Shown here: in pieces, positions 37,258 to 46,642 of the stretch | Position numbering within the stretch: the first letter of the stretch is position 1 | How the letters are laid out: each line of letters opens with the position of its first letter | From: Planctomycetota bacterium | GTDB lineage: Bacteria > Planctomycetota > UBA1135 > GCA-002686595 | DNA: 64,000 bases | Assembly (NCBI GenBank): GCA_029259595.1 | Contig: JAJDEW010000151.1 | Location: 1 to 64,000 of the forward strand | Direction: 5' to 3' | The notes under the pieces: generated by a model | Databases searched by the model: none | Told to the model about the DNA's origin: nothing | The model's input: the letters and a program-made list of their open reading frames with translations, nothing else | Made by a program: the position numbers and the translations under genes

Positions 37258-37677
37258 TCAGGTGATCTCTTTTTTGATGTCGTCGGTGAGGTCCGTCACC
37301 GCGCGACCGTCTTTGTGCCGGATCTGCTTCCAGACACTGCAGTGACCCTGCTTCTTGCGGATCTTCTCGGAGGCCTTCGTGACCTTGTCGGTCGCCTCTT
37401 TACGCAGCTGCTTGCCCTGGGGGGAATCGGGATCGATGCCCTCCTTCTCGAGCTTCTTCATCTCCGCAGTGGCCTTCAGAAGCGCGTCGTAATCCACCTT
37501 GGCGGGGTTCGAGAGCTTCTTCGGATCGGACAAGCCGCAGATGTTGTCGGACTTCTCCGCGATCCAGGTTTGGGCTTCTTCCGCGATGGAAACGGGGCCG
37601 GGAACGGGCGCGATACGTTCGGCTCGAGCTGCTCCCGCGAGCAGGGTCGTAGCCAGGAGGATCAGGTGGAATCTCAT
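37258..37677 (-). CDS. Small exported hypothetical protein
   Basis: The 139 aa protein has a clear signal peptide 'MRFHLILLATTLLAGAARAERI' with an ARA cleavage site after residue 19. The mature part is Lys-rich and mostly helical: 'DYDALLKATAEMKKLEKEG', 'QGKQLRKEATDKVTKASEKI'. It has two cysteines (in 'DNICGLSD' and 'QGHCSVWKQ') that could form a disulfide. The family is not recognised. The ATG at 37677 was chosen because the signal peptide begins there; upstream residues in the open frame look noncoding. It lies 134 nt upstream of the secretin gene on the same strand, so co-transcription is possible but not shown. Confidence 0.6.
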   Translation of the reverse strand: MRFHLILLATTLLAGAARAERIAPVPGPVSIAEEAQTWIAEKSDNICGLSDPKKLSNPAKVDYDALLKATAEMKKLEKEGIDPDSPQGKQLRKEATDKVTKASEKIRKKQGHCSVWKQIRHKDGRAVTDLTDDIKKEIT

Positions 37678-38177
37678 GGGAGGCGCGATCTCTACGGCGA
37701 CCGGCACGCCCAGGGTCCCCCCGGAGCGAGGACCGATCATCCGAAACGGAAGGGATGGGGATCCAGCTCGGTGCCGGTGCAACCCAACAAGGACGCGACG
37801 CCCCCTCTCATCGGCCACACCATGCGACGGACTTATCCTAAAAACAGGTCTCGCCGAAGCGTGTAAGGAATCGCTTCATTCCGCGAAGCCGCTGCGCGAG
37901 CAGGACTTGCGATCCCAATTGGTCTTCGCCCAAGCCGAAAAGATGACGGGGCGAGCGCGGGCTCCTTCCCGGGCCAGGCGCCGGAGCGGCGCCACGCGCT
38001 CCTCTGTACCGAGCCCTGGACAGGCCTGAAACGCCGCCGCCCGAGCCCCGTGGAGCGCTCTGAATCGTTGCCCTCAGTCCGCCCCATGCCTCCTCGGGCC
38101 AGCCGTCGCGAGGAGGCAGGGAGCGCGCCTGGTGGTCGGCCGCGACGCGCCGGTCCCTGCGCTTGCACGGACCACCT
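37678..38177. other. Intergenic region, no gene seen
   Basis: About 500 nt lie between the small exported protein and the pnp terminator. Open frames here translate to Arg/Pro/Ala-rich noise. A short AT-richer patch (TTATCCTAAAAACAGG, 37833-37848) reads TAGGAT on the minus strand and could be part of a promoter for the small exported protein. No RNA family was recognised. Confidence 0.35.
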
Positions 38178-38210
38178 CGCGACCGACCCACCAGCGGCGG
38201 GTCGGTCGCG
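38178..38210 (-). terminator. Strong hairpin after pnp
   Basis: A perfect 12-bp stem (CGCGACCGACCC paired with GGGTCGGTCGCG, 9-nt loop) begins 12 nt past the pnp stop. No U-tract follows, so it may act as a transcript-stabilising or weak termination hairpin. Confidence 0.55.
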
Positions 38211-38222
38211 CGGAGCGCGCGA

Positions 38223-40331
38223 TCAGTTGGCCGGCGCGAGGGTCTGGCGGTGGGACAGCTTGACCTTGCCGCGATCGTCGACGTTGATGACGACGACGTC
38301 GATCTCGTCCCCGACCTTGACCACGTCTTCGACCTTCTCGACGTAACCGTCGGCCAGCTCGGAGATGTGGCACATGCCTTCGGTGCCGGGCAGGATCTCG
38401 ATGAAGGCCCCGAAGTCCTTGGTGCTCTTCACGATGCCCTTGTAGCGCGTTCCGATCTTCGGCGTCTCGGTCATGCCGCGGATCGTCTCCAGGCAGGTCA
38501 TCACGAGGTCGCGATCGAGCCCCGCCACGGTGACGTCACCGTTGTCGCCCAGGATCGAGATCTTGACCTTGAACTGCTCCTGCAGGCCCTTGATGGTCTT
38601 GCCGCCCGGCCCGATGAGGAAGCCGATGCGATCGGACGGAATCTTGATCTGCTCCATCCGCGGGGCGTGGGGCGAGACCTCGTCCGACGGTCCTTGGACC
38701 ACTTCGAGCATCTTGCGCAGGATGTGGACGCGGCCCTCTCGGGCTTGCGCGAGCGCATCCTCGAGCAGCTGACGCGTGACGCCTTGGACCTTGATGTCCA
38801 TCTGGAGCGCGGTGATGCCGAGGCCCGAACCGGCGACCTTGAAGTCCATGTCGCCGTTGTGATCCTCGGAGCCGAGGATGTCCGAGAGGATGACGGTCTT
38901 GCCGCCTTCCTGGATGAGCCCCATCGCGATCCCGGCCACGGGCTGCGTGATCGGAACGCCGGCCAGCATCATCGAGAGGCAGCCGCCGCAAACCGTCGCC
39001 ATCGACGACGACCCGTTCGACTCCAGGATCTCCGACACGACCCGCAGGGTGTAGGGGAAGCGCTCGCGCTCGGGAAGGACCGGCTGGAGCGCGCGTTCGG
39101 CCAACATGCCGTGCCCGATCTCGCGACGTCCCGGACCCATGATGCGGCGCACTTCACCGACGCTGAAGGACGGGAAGCTGTAGTGCAGGTAGAAGCGCTT
39201 TTTGTACTCGTCCTCGATCCCGTCGATGATCTGCTCGTCATCCGGCGTGCCGAGCGTCGTCGAAACGATCGCCTGCGTCTCGCCGCGCGTGAAGAGCGCC
39301 GAGCCGTGGTTACGCTTGATGAAGTCGGGCACGATCGTGATCGCGCGGATCTCGTCGGAGGCACGCCCGTCGACCCGGCGTCCGCCCACGATGGCCTCGC
39401 GCTCGAGCTGGGACGTCATGGACGAGAAGAGCCCCTTGACCGCCTTGCTGTGCTTCGCGAGCTCGTCCTTCTCGACGCCTTCGCAAAGCGCTTCGACACA
39501 CTCGGTCTTGATGGCGGACACCGCCTCGGAACGCTCGTGCTTGCCGGAGGTCTCGAGCGCCGCACGGAGCCGATCCCGGTAGGACTCGACGCCCGCCAGC
39601 AGGTTCGGATCCGGGACGGGCGCCTCGAACACGACCTTCTCGCGACCGGCCTTGGAGCGGAACTCCTCGACCGCGCGGATGATGCCCCGCACCTCTTCGT
39701 GAGCGCGCTCGAGGGCGTCGATCATGCGGTCTTCGGGCATCTCCTTGGCCGAGCATTCGACCATCACGAGCGCGTCCTCGTGACCTGCGACGACGAGGTC
39801 GAGGGTCGACTCGGAGCGACGCTGCGCGTCGGTCGGCATCGTGACGAACTCGTCGTCGATCAGGCCGATGCGGACGGCGCCAAGGGCGCACTCGAAGGGG
39901 ATCTCGCTGATGTGGAGCGCGGCGAAGGAGGCGATCATCGCGAGAATGTCGGAGGACGTCTCACCGTCGTAGCCGAACACCCGCGAATGGACCTGCACTT
40001 CCTTCTTGAAGCCCTTCGGGAAGAGCGGGCGGATCGAGCGGTCCGTCAACCGCATCGTGAGGATCTCCTTCGTCGTCGGCCGCCCTTCGCGCTTGAAGAA
40101 GCCGCCCGGAATCTTGCCGGCGGCGTCCGTCTTCTCGCGGTAATCGACGGTCAGGGGGAAGAAGTCCAGGTCTTCGCGTCCGTCGGCGTAAACAACCGCC
40201 GCGAAGCATTGGGTCTCGCCGTAGGTGACGAGCACGCTGCCGTGTGCCTGGCGCGCGATCTGTCCGGTCTCGAGAATGAGGGGCTTACCCGCCAGCTCAC
40301 ACTCGACGCGCACGTAATTCGATTCTGTCAT
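38223..40331 (-). CDS. pnp: Polynucleotide phosphorylase
   Basis: The 702 aa protein has two RNase PH domains ('GSVLVTYGETQCFAAVVYADGR' near 32; 'GSALFTRGETQAIVSTTLGT' near 355), then a KH domain ('IPSDRIGFLIGPGGKTIKGLQEQ', near 560) and an S1 domain ('GTRYKGIVKSTKDFGAFIEILPG', near 627). It degrades RNA 3' to 5' by phosphorolysis. 'GFFKREGRPTTKEILTMRLTDRSIRPLFP' is a strong family signature. It lies downstream of rpsO, the classic bacterial order, with 236 nt between them that include a GC-rich hairpin. The start is ATG 40331. Confidence 0.97.
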   Translation of the reverse strand: MTESNYVRVECELAGKPLILETGQIARQAHGSVLVTYGETQCFAAVVYADGREDLDFFPLTVDYREKTDAAGKIPGGFFKREGRPTTKEILTMRLTDRSIRPLFPKGFKKEVQVHSRVFGYDGETSSDILAMIASFAALHISEIPFECALGAVRIGLIDDEFVTMPTDAQRRSESTLDLVVAGHEDALVMVECSAKEMPEDRMIDALERAHEEVRGIIRAVEEFRSKAGREKVVFEAPVPDPNLLAGVESYRDRLRAALETSGKHERSEAVSAIKTECVEALCEGVEKDELAKHSKAVKGLFSSMTSQLEREAIVGGRRVDGRASDEIRAITIVPDFIKRNHGSALFTRGETQAIVSTTLGTPDDEQIIDGIEDEYKKRFYLHYSFPSFSVGEVRRIMGPGRREIGHGMLAERALQPVLPERERFPYTLRVVSEILESNGSSSMATVCGGCLSMMLAGVPITQPVAGIAMGLIQEGGKTVILSDILGSEDHNGDMDFKVAGSGLGITALQMDIKVQGVTRQLLEDALAQAREGRVHILRKMLEVVQGPSDEVSPHAPRMEQIKIPSDRIGFLIGPGGKTIKGLQEQFKVKISILGDNGDVTVAGLDRDLVMTCLETIRGMTETPKIGTRYKGIVKSTKDFGAFIEILPGTEGMCHISELADGYVEKVEDVVKVGDEIDVVVINVDDRGKVKLSHRQTLAPAN

Positions 40332-40448
40332 GTCGTTCCAAACCTCTGCGGGCCCGGCCCGCTTCCTCTTGTCTGTCAGTCAACGTTTTCCGTCAGGCCG
40401 CCGCGCGTCCATCGCGCGGGGGCGTGTCCAGACCTCGGCCGCGACCGC

Positions 40449-40466
40449 GGCGCCAAGCGTGGCGCC
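40449..40466 (-). promoter_or_regulatory. Hairpin in the rpsO-pnp intergenic region
   Basis: A 7-bp perfect stem (GGCGCCA/TGGCGCC) with an AGCG loop lies between rpsO and pnp. In other bacteria this spacer holds a processing or attenuation site through which PNPase autoregulates. Whether this hairpin does so is inference from position only. Confidence 0.3.
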
Positions 40467-40567
40467 CTGCGGGGTCGGGGAGAGATCCGGATCGGGCGCT
40501 CACGTCGTCCCGTGTTCGGGGGACGCGCGCCGCTTCGAGCCTTGAACCGGGAGCTTCGTCCACGTCG

Positions 40568-40837
40568 TCAGCGACGCAGGCCCAGGCTCGCGATCAGCGT
40601 CTGGTAACGCTTGAAGTCCCGCTTGCGCAGGTAGCGAAGGAGCTTGCTGCGCTGCCCGACCATCATCAGGAGGCCGCGGCGCGACGTGAAGTCCTTCTTG
40701 TGCACCTTGAGGTGCTCCGTCAGGTTGCGGATGTGCTCGGTGAGCAGGGCGACTTGGACTTCCGGAGACCCGGTGTCCCCGTCTTCGTTGCCGAACTGAC
40801 CGATGATTTCCTTCTTGCGTGCACTGGCGATGGCCAT
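40568..40837 (-). CDS. rpsO: 30S ribosomal protein S15
   Basis: The 89 aa protein has the exact S15 length and its signature: '[31 protein letters not shown]' and '[23 protein letters not shown]' followed by a basic C-terminus ending 'LGLRR'. It binds the central domain of 16S rRNA as an early assembly protein. The ATG at 40837 was chosen; the frame is open upstream but those residues do not belong to S15. It precedes pnp. The ~290-nt leader may carry S15 autoregulatory structure, which was not resolved. Confidence 0.97.
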   Translation of the reverse strand: MAIASARKKEIIGQFGNEDGDTGSPEVQVALLTEHIRNLTEHLKVHKKDFTSRRGLLMMVGQRSKLLRYLRKRDFKRYQTLIASLGLRR

Positions 40838-41125
40838 CGAAGCACCTCGTTCTCGGGTAGTGGACTTGCCCGTCTCCAAGAGGAAGGTTCTCCGGGAGGG
40901 GGTGTGCCGGAACGCCTTCGAACGAAGGCGCGCGCGGCGGGATCGGCTCCCCCTGGAACACTCCAGGCAGGGAGGCGACCGAAACCCTGGCCGCCGGAAC
41001 CTCCGGCGACTCGATTTCGAGCGCAAGAGTCTAGCTCCCCGACACCAGGACACAATGGCGGCGCGGGCTCCTCCTCGGAGAGGAGCCGACCCGCAAGCGG
41101 GCAAGGGAGCCCTGGAGGGGCGCTC

Positions 41126-41758
41126 TCAGCGGGCGGCGGCCAGCGGATCGCGCTCGGGCAGGAGCGCCAGGGCTTCCTGCGCGAAGCGCCGGATCGCCTC
41201 GGGAAGCCGGTCGCGCATCATGGCCCCCCCCACCTGACGGGGGTCCAGGTCGATGTTGCGCCGCAGAGCCACGCCGAAGATCAGGGGGCCGTGCGTGCCA
41301 TCGCCCTCGTAGAGGCGCACCTCGGCCGCGGCCGCAAGCACTCCCGAGCCGGTCAAGCGCGAAGGATCCCAGTGGGTCACGGCCACGACCATGGTCGCAT
41401 CGGGCCCGGCCGCCGCCCCCCCCGGGGGAGCCGCGGCCTCCTTGGCGTCCACGAAGGCGAAGTCGAGCGGGCTGTAGAGCCGCTCGACGAGCCCGTTCTG
41501 GAAGTCCGCCCGCAGGGCCTCGAGCGGAACCGAGCGGTTGGCGCTCTGGTTGCGGATCGGCAGCAGCGCGATGTCCGCCGGCTGCAGCTCGTCGAGCCCG
41601 GTGCCGGTCAGGTAATTCGTCTCGTGCCCCGTGTTCTTGGCCGACTCCAAGAACCCTTCGGGACGGTCCTCCAGGGCCTGGCAGGAGGCGAGCACGAGGC
41701 TGACGAGGACGGCCGAGCACGCGCCGCGCAAGGGGACAAGGGGATTCGGTCGCTTCAT
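41126..41758 (-). CDS. Predicted lipoprotein with a PelC/DUF799-like outline
   Basis: The 210 aa product starts at ATG 41758 and has a signal peptide ending in the lipobox 'SLVLASCQ' (Cys about residue 25). The mature part contains 'IALLPIRNQSANRSVPLEALRADFQNGLVERL', the 'lLPi.N.t....' start seen in small outer-membrane lipoproteins of PelC/DUF799 type. It also has 'MVVAVTHWDPSRLTGSGVLAAAAEVRLYEG' and a C-terminal helix. It probably sits in the outer membrane facing the periplasm. The family assignment is tentative; no neighbour clarifies its role. Confidence 0.6.
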   Translation of the reverse strand: MKRPNPLVPLRGACSAVLVSLVLASCQALEDRPEGFLESAKNTGHETNYLTGTGLDELQPADIALLPIRNQSANRSVPLEALRADFQNGLVERLYSPLDFAFVDAKEAAAPPGGAAAGPDATMVVAVTHWDPSRLTGSGVLAAAAEVRLYEGDGTHGPLIFGVALRRNIDLDPRQVGGAMMRDRLPEAIRRFAQEALALLPERDPLAAAR

Positions 41759-41920
41759 GGGATCGGGTCGGAGCGTCACGGTGTCGGGCAGGCCGCGAGT
41801 CTAGCCTCGCCCCCCGCGGCGTTCACGCCCTTTCACCCCTCGTCGACACCGTCCCCTCCCACTTCCGAGCCCTGGCGACGGTCGCCGCCCCTCGCTTCGT
41901 CTGCGGCCGGGCCCGAGCAC

Positions 41921-43147
41921 TCAGAAGGCTGGATCGAGGATCGTGATGGCGGAGATGCCCCCCGCGACGAGCCCCGTCGTCGGGTGGAAGCTGAAGACCT
42001 GCTCGAGCAGCCGGTCCGCCAGTACGCCGGGCGGCAAGCCCAGCACGAAGGGGAGGTCGGCGTTCGACAGGGTACCGCTGGCGGGCACCGCGCCGAGGAA
42101 CGTGATGATCCAGGGCGGGCTCAGGAGCAGGGCGCCCGTGTAGGCCGGCAGAGCCAGCCCGCCCAAGGGTTCGTCGCTCGCCACGAACCAGGCCGCACTG
42201 CCCCCCAAGGTCTCGAGCGACCAGGCGATCGCCGTGCCGGCGGTGTGCGGCGAGGCGAACACGAGCGCCGGAGCAGCGCTGCCGAGGACCGTCGCGGTGC
42301 CGCCGGCGGAGGTGTCTACATCGGCGCCGGGCGCGCCGTCCGGGCAACCGCCGCTGCCGCTGCCCGCCGCGCCGCCTGCGAGGGACGCTCCGAGCACCCG
42401 GAGGCTCGATGCACCCGCGAGCACGACACCGGGGCCGCCGTCTCCGCCTTGGATACAGCCCGCGATCCCGAACCCGCCGGAGCCCCCGACGACCGTCGTG
42501 CCGACCAGTCGTGCACTCGCGTCGACGAGCGACAACGCGGCCCCGCCGTCCTCCGGATCGATGAAGAAGGAGCCCGAGGACGACACACCGAGGAGCGTCG
42601 AATCGGTGAAGACGACGGATGCGTTCGTGATCATCGCGAGCGCCGGCAACCCTCCGAGCATGTCGTCGGAGCTCTCGATGCGCGCGAAGTGCACGCTGCT
42701 CGAGTCGCTGACTTCAATCGTCGTGCGCACGCGCGCTCCGTGGAGGAAGTCGTGCAGGATGCGGCAGTCCTCGAACCACACGCGTCCCTGGTTGTCGGTC
42801 GCTCGCAGCCCCGGCGCGGTCCCGAGCAACTGGTCGAACTGGACGTCGAAGCCGCGCACAACGACGCTCTTGCCCGCGGCGAGGTTCTGGACGTGGAACT
42901 GCCTGACGAGCGGAGACACTCCGCTCGCGGACTGGATGGTGAGCGCCTTGTCGTCGATCGTGACCGGCGCATAGCCTCCGTCCTTCACCAGGATGAAGTC
43001 CCCGTCGGAAGCCGCCGATACGGCGTCGGTGATCGCGACGAAATCGGTACCGGGCCCCGCGGCCTGGTCCACGACCCAGACGGACTGGGCCGCAACGGAA
43101 GACGCGCAGACGAAAGCGGAAGCGAGCAAGGTCGAGGCGACGTGCAT
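41921..43147 (-). CDS. Exported right-handed beta-helix-type protein with a conserved C-terminal domain (paralog A)
   Basis: The 408 aa protein has a signal peptide ending 'SSVAAQ', then 'SVWVVDQAAGPGTDFVAITDAV' and 'DGDFILVKDGGYAPVTIDDKALTIQ', the start of a pectate-lyase-like parallel beta-helix. A Gly/Ala/Ser-rich middle includes Cys-containing loops ('GCIQGGDGGPG', 'GGCPDGAPG'). The C-terminal ~80 residues ('SPPWIITFLGAVP', 'LGLPPGVLADRLLEQ', ending 'ISAITILDPAF') are nearly shared with the paralog at 51657-52868. No lyase catalytic residues were recognised, so a structural or adhesive surface role is more likely. ATG 43147 has a GGAG upstream and was preferred to the in-frame TTG at 43165. 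Confidence 0.75.
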   Translation of the reverse strand: MHVASTLLASAFVCASSVAAQSVWVVDQAAGPGTDFVAITDAVSAASDGDFILVKDGGYAPVTIDDKALTIQSASGVSPLVRQFHVQNLAAGKSVVVRGFDVQFDQLLGTAPGLRATDNQGRVWFEDCRILHDFLHGARVRTTIEVSDSSSVHFARIESSDDMLGGLPALAMITNASVVFTDSTLLGVSSSGSFFIDPEDGGAALSLVDASARLVGTTVVGGSGGFGIAGCIQGGDGGPGVVLAGASSLRVLGASLAGGAAGSGSGGCPDGAPGADVDTSAGGTATVLGSAAPALVFASPHTAGTAIAWSLETLGGSAAWFVASDEPLGGLALPAYTGALLLSPPWIITFLGAVPASGTLSNADLPFVLGLPPGVLADRLLEQVFSFHPTTGLVAGGISAITILDPAF

Positions 43148-43256
43148 GGCGAGCGATCTCCGCAAGAGACGTCAGGAGGGAGTCCCATCGTACGCCCCCG
43201 TCCGAGGTTTCGATAGACGCCCGAAGCCACGCCCCGCTCGAGAGCGGAAGCTCGGT

Positions 43257-46200
43257 TCAGGGCTGGGAGAACACGAACGGGCGGGACTGGGAGAAGACGG
43301 AGGCCGTGCGCTCGAGGTCCGTCCAGAAGAACGAGGCCGGATCGAAGAGCGTGAGGCCCCAGACGCTGACGACCGCACCGATCGTGCCGTCGGCGAGGCC
43401 CGGCAAGGGCTCTCCGGAGAGGTCCGGCACGTGGACCGTGAGGGGCCCGCCCAGGCCGGGTCCGTCCATCGTCCAGAGGCTCCAGCCCCGGCCGGTCGAA
43501 TCGAAGAGGTCGACGCGGATCATGCCATCGCCCCCGAAGAAGTCGGGGATCACGTCGGTGAACACGACGTTGAAGGTCTCGCTGCCGCTGTTCCCGCCTG
43601 GCGCTGGCGACGTCATGGTCGACGCATCGATCGGCACGAGCACGGTGGCCGCGGCCGGCGGCACGCTCAGGTCTCCGATGAGCGCGCGCGCACCGACCCG
43701 GTCCCCGTCGATGTCTCGGATCTCCGTCCGCAAGCGCAGGTTGCGCACCGTGCCGTTTTGCAGGAAGAAGCCGCTCGCGCCGACGGCACCCGGGATCGTG
43801 CTGCCGACGTCCCACGTATCGACGTCCCGGGCGAAGGCGAGCCCGAGCCCCACGACCACCGGATCGGGCAGCCCGGGCACTTGCGCGTCGACCGTCACGA
43901 TCGGGTCTCCGGTCGTCTTCGGATCCCCGACCAGAGTTCCGGCGAGCGACATGAGCGGCTGGGCTTCGAGCACGGTGTTCGGCAAGTTGCGCGGCCGCTC
44001 CGCGAGGTTCGTCGGATCGTCGATCAGGAACGGGATCTGGAAGACTCCGGCATCCGACTCCATCGTCGCCGTCGGGGCGGCGGGTACGCGCAGATCGAAG
44101 GCCTGGAGCAGGTCCGAGGCACCGTACGAGATGTCGGGAAGCAAGAACTCGCCGCCGAAGTAGCTCTGCGCGCCGATCCGGTCGGGAAAGATCGTCTCCG
44201 GTCCGAAGGCGCACTCGATGCCGCCCGCGGGATTCGGAAAGCAGAAGGCCGACTCGAAGATCGGCACGCGCGCCGCCGGACGACGCGTATCGGCGACCAC
44301 GTTGGTCGCGTTCTGAAGCACGTTCCCCACGCTGTCGAGCGACGTCCGGATCGAGCCGGCGATGACGGCGGTCGGACCCGTTCCCGTAAGGCTCAACGGC
44401 ACGGACACGCGCGTCGCCGTGACGCCATGGAACGTGAAGCGATCGTAGCCGGGCAGATCGACCGTCAAGATCGCGCCCACCGACGGCGCGTTCGCGGTCG
44501 CCACCGTTCCGATGCCTGCGGCGGTGGTCGAGGCGCTGTCCACGAACGGATAATTGATCCCGTCACCATCGTCGGAGTGGACGATGACCCGAGCCCCCTG
44601 CAAGAGCGCCTTCGACGTCCGGTCGTAGACCTGGACCGTCAAGTCGTCCCCCGGCGTGAACGCGGTCGTCCCCACCAGCCCGAGCAGCTCGAAGGTACCC
44701 ATCGCGGTCGGCGCCGCGTTCAGGGCCGCGTCGTAGACCGTGGCGCTGAAGACGCCGCTGGTCAAAGGGGTGATCGGATCGATCGGCGAGGCGATGAAGA
44801 GCCCGTCGTCCGAGCTCCCGACCGCGCTCGGGTTGAGCGCGTTGGTGCCCCCAGGGTGGGTCACGTCGACGCGTCGGATGAACTCGTCGGCCTGGCCGAC
44901 AACCGCGAACTCGCGCAGGTCGGTGTGAAAGCGCGTGAGGCCCCCATCGGGGTCGAGGAACCCGGAGAAGGTCGGCGCCACGGTATCGAGAATGGCGTCC
45001 TGCAGGCCCGGTGCATCGGCATCGACATCGAGCACGTGCAGGGCCGAAAAGACCGCGCCGCGGCGATGCCGGAAGGCGAAGGCGACGACTCCATCGGCGA
45101 AGCGCGCCCGCAACGGCGACGCGGAGGCCAAGAGATCGAGCGAGGGCAGGTCGAAGGTCGCCGTCGTGATCGGTGCGGCGTCGGAGAGCGTGAGGCTGCG
45201 TCGAAGGGCGATCAACTGCGGCTCGGTCTCGTCGAGGTTCGTTCCGATCAAGAAGGCGTCGAGGATGTCCCCCGGTTCACCCGCGGCGAGGTCCAGCTCG
45301 ATCCGCAGCTCGTCCGCGTGCATGCTGGTCAGGTTGTTGACCCCGATCGCGTCCGTCGGATTCGTGCCGATGCGTGCGTCGGTGGGAGCGCTGATGTTCG
45401 CCGTCGTGAAGCTGACCGTCTGCGCCGGCACTTGCATCAGGTCGATGTTGTCCAGCAGTTTCGCGCCGGCCGGCGACAGGTCGACCGTCACGCTTTGCCC
45501 GGTACCGAGCGGAACGGGCCGCCCCTCTTCGTCCACGCTGCGATAGACGTAGACCCGAAAGTCCGGCGTGCCGGTTCCGATGCCCTCGCGTACCAAGGGC
45601 GTCGCCACCGGATTGCGCGTGGGAGCCGTCCCTCCGACCCTGACCGCGAACGAAGCCAGGGTCACGGAGTTCTGTTGGATGTCGCGATCGAAGACCGCGA
45701 CGATCTCGGTCGTGTCGTCGACGGCGGTCGCGCCCGTGGGCGGAAACGTCGTCACCAGCCCGGGCGTCGGGATCGTCGAGGCGTCGTCGGTGACCGTGAA
45801 GCGTGCCAGCTCTTGGCCCGCGCTGAGCGCCAAGCGTTGCCCCGTGATGTCCGTGAGCAAAGGTGCGTCCGTCGCCCGAATCACGATTTCACCGGCCGGC
45901 AAGTCGGTCACTGCCAGAAGGAAGACCAACCTTCCCGACGGCGAGCTCGCGCTCGCGACCAGCACCGGGAGGGACGGGCCACCCCCGGCGGATTCGACCA
46001 CGACCTCGAGTGAGTCGGCGACGGTCGCCAGCTGGACCGACTCGCTGAAGACCAGCGTCATCGGCATGCGCGGATGCACGTCCGCGGTCCCGTCCGGAAA
46101 CACGGCTTCGAGCGTCGGCCGACCGTCCAGGATGACCTGTCCGCCCTCGGGCAACAGGGCCGGGTCACCGGCGAGGCCACCGCCTCCGCCGCCGTTGCAA

Positions 46201-46379
46201 CCGGCCGGAGAAAAGACGCACGAGGGGTCGTCGCAACCGGGCAGGAGTGCAGCGAACGCGAGCACCAGGGCCGTGAGGGCGCGGGATCGGAACGTGGAGG
46301 GCAAAGTTCGCAACCTTTTCGGAACGACGGGGGAGAGGCGGAGCGGGGCGGAGAGCACGCGGGACGTGCGGAGGGCCAT
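43257..46379 (-). CDS. Large Ig-like domain lipoprotein
   Basis: The 1,040 aa protein starts at ATG 46379, preceded by AAGGGGAA. A long basic N-terminus is followed by a signal segment ending in the lipobox 'FAALLPGCDDPSC' (Cys about 50), then a poly-Gly stretch. The mature chain is beta-rich with bacterial Ig-like (SbsA/Big_5-type) repeats: 'DVHPRMPMTLVFSESVQLATV' near 105 and 'FPPTGATAVDDTTEIVAVFDRDI' near 215 match 'P..g...v.....i.v.Fs..v'. A carboxypeptidase-regulatory-like stretch ('LTVQVYDRTSKALLQGARVI') occurs near 605. It is probably anchored on the outer membrane or surface. It is divergent from the TPR gene across a 263-nt spacer. Confidence 0.75.
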   Translation of the reverse strand: MALRTSRVLSAPLRLSPVVPKRLRTLPSTFRSRALTALVLAFAALLPGCDDPSCVFSPAGCNGGGGGGLAGDPALLPEGGQVILDGRPTLEAVFPDGTADVHPRMPMTLVFSESVQLATVADSLEVVVESAGGGPSLPVLVASASSPSGRLVFLLAVTDLPAGEIVIRATDAPLLTDITGQRLALSAGQELARFTVTDDASTIPTPGLVTTFPPTGATAVDDTTEIVAVFDRDIQQNSVTLASFAVRVGGTAPTRNPVATPLVREGIGTGTPDFRVYVYRSVDEEGRPVPLGTGQSVTVDLSPAGAKLLDNIDLMQVPAQTVSFTTANISAPTDARIGTNPTDAIGVNNLTSMHADELRIELDLAAGEPGDILDAFLIGTNLDETEPQLIALRRSLTLSDAAPITTATFDLPSLDLLASASPLRARFADGVVAFAFRHRRGAVFSALHVLDVDADAPGLQDAILDTVAPTFSGFLDPDGGLTRFHTDLREFAVVGQADEFIRRVDVTHPGGTNALNPSAVGSSDDGLFIASPIDPITPLTSGVFSATVYDAALNAAPTAMGTFELLGLVGTTAFTPGDDLTVQVYDRTSKALLQGARVIVHSDDGDGINYPFVDSASTTAAGIGTVATANAPSVGAILTVDLPGYDRFTFHGVTATRVSVPLSLTGTGPTAVIAGSIRTSLDSVGNVLQNATNVVADTRRPAARVPIFESAFCFPNPAGGIECAFGPETIFPDRIGAQSYFGGEFLLPDISYGASDLLQAFDLRVPAAPTATMESDAGVFQIPFLIDDPTNLAERPRNLPNTVLEAQPLMSLAGTLVGDPKTTGDPIVTVDAQVPGLPDPVVVGLGLAFARDVDTWDVGSTIPGAVGASGFFLQNGTVRNLRLRTEIRDIDGDRVGARALIGDLSVPPAAATVLVPIDASTMTSPAPGGNSGSETFNVVFTDVIPDFFGGDGMIRVDLFDSTGRGWSLWTMDGPGLGGPLTVHVPDLSGEPLPGLADGTIGAVVSVWGLTLFDPASFFWTDLERTASVFSQSRPFVFSQP

Positions 46380-46642
46380 CTTATTCCCCTTCGAGCCGTG
46401 GGGCATCCGTCCTCCCGACCCGTCCCTGGGACCCTGGATTCGGGCGCGCCAGGGACCTTCGGGCGCGCTCCGGGGTGCGGCCTTGCGCTAAGATCGCCGT
46501 CGACGGCCATGCTCTGGCGCGCCGTTTGCCGAACGGGAGCGGCCGCGAAGCGCGGCTCCCCGCCGACAAACCCCTCTCGCCCGTGTCCCCCGGAGAGCCC
46601 GGACCGCGGGCGATCCACCCCCGACGGCCCCGAACGCCCCTG

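Noticed and set aside
41921..43147. Polysaccharide lyase function for the beta-helix proteins
   Set aside because: Only the beta-helix pattern is visible; no calcium-binding Asp cluster or catalytic Arg/Lys pattern of pectate lyases was found.
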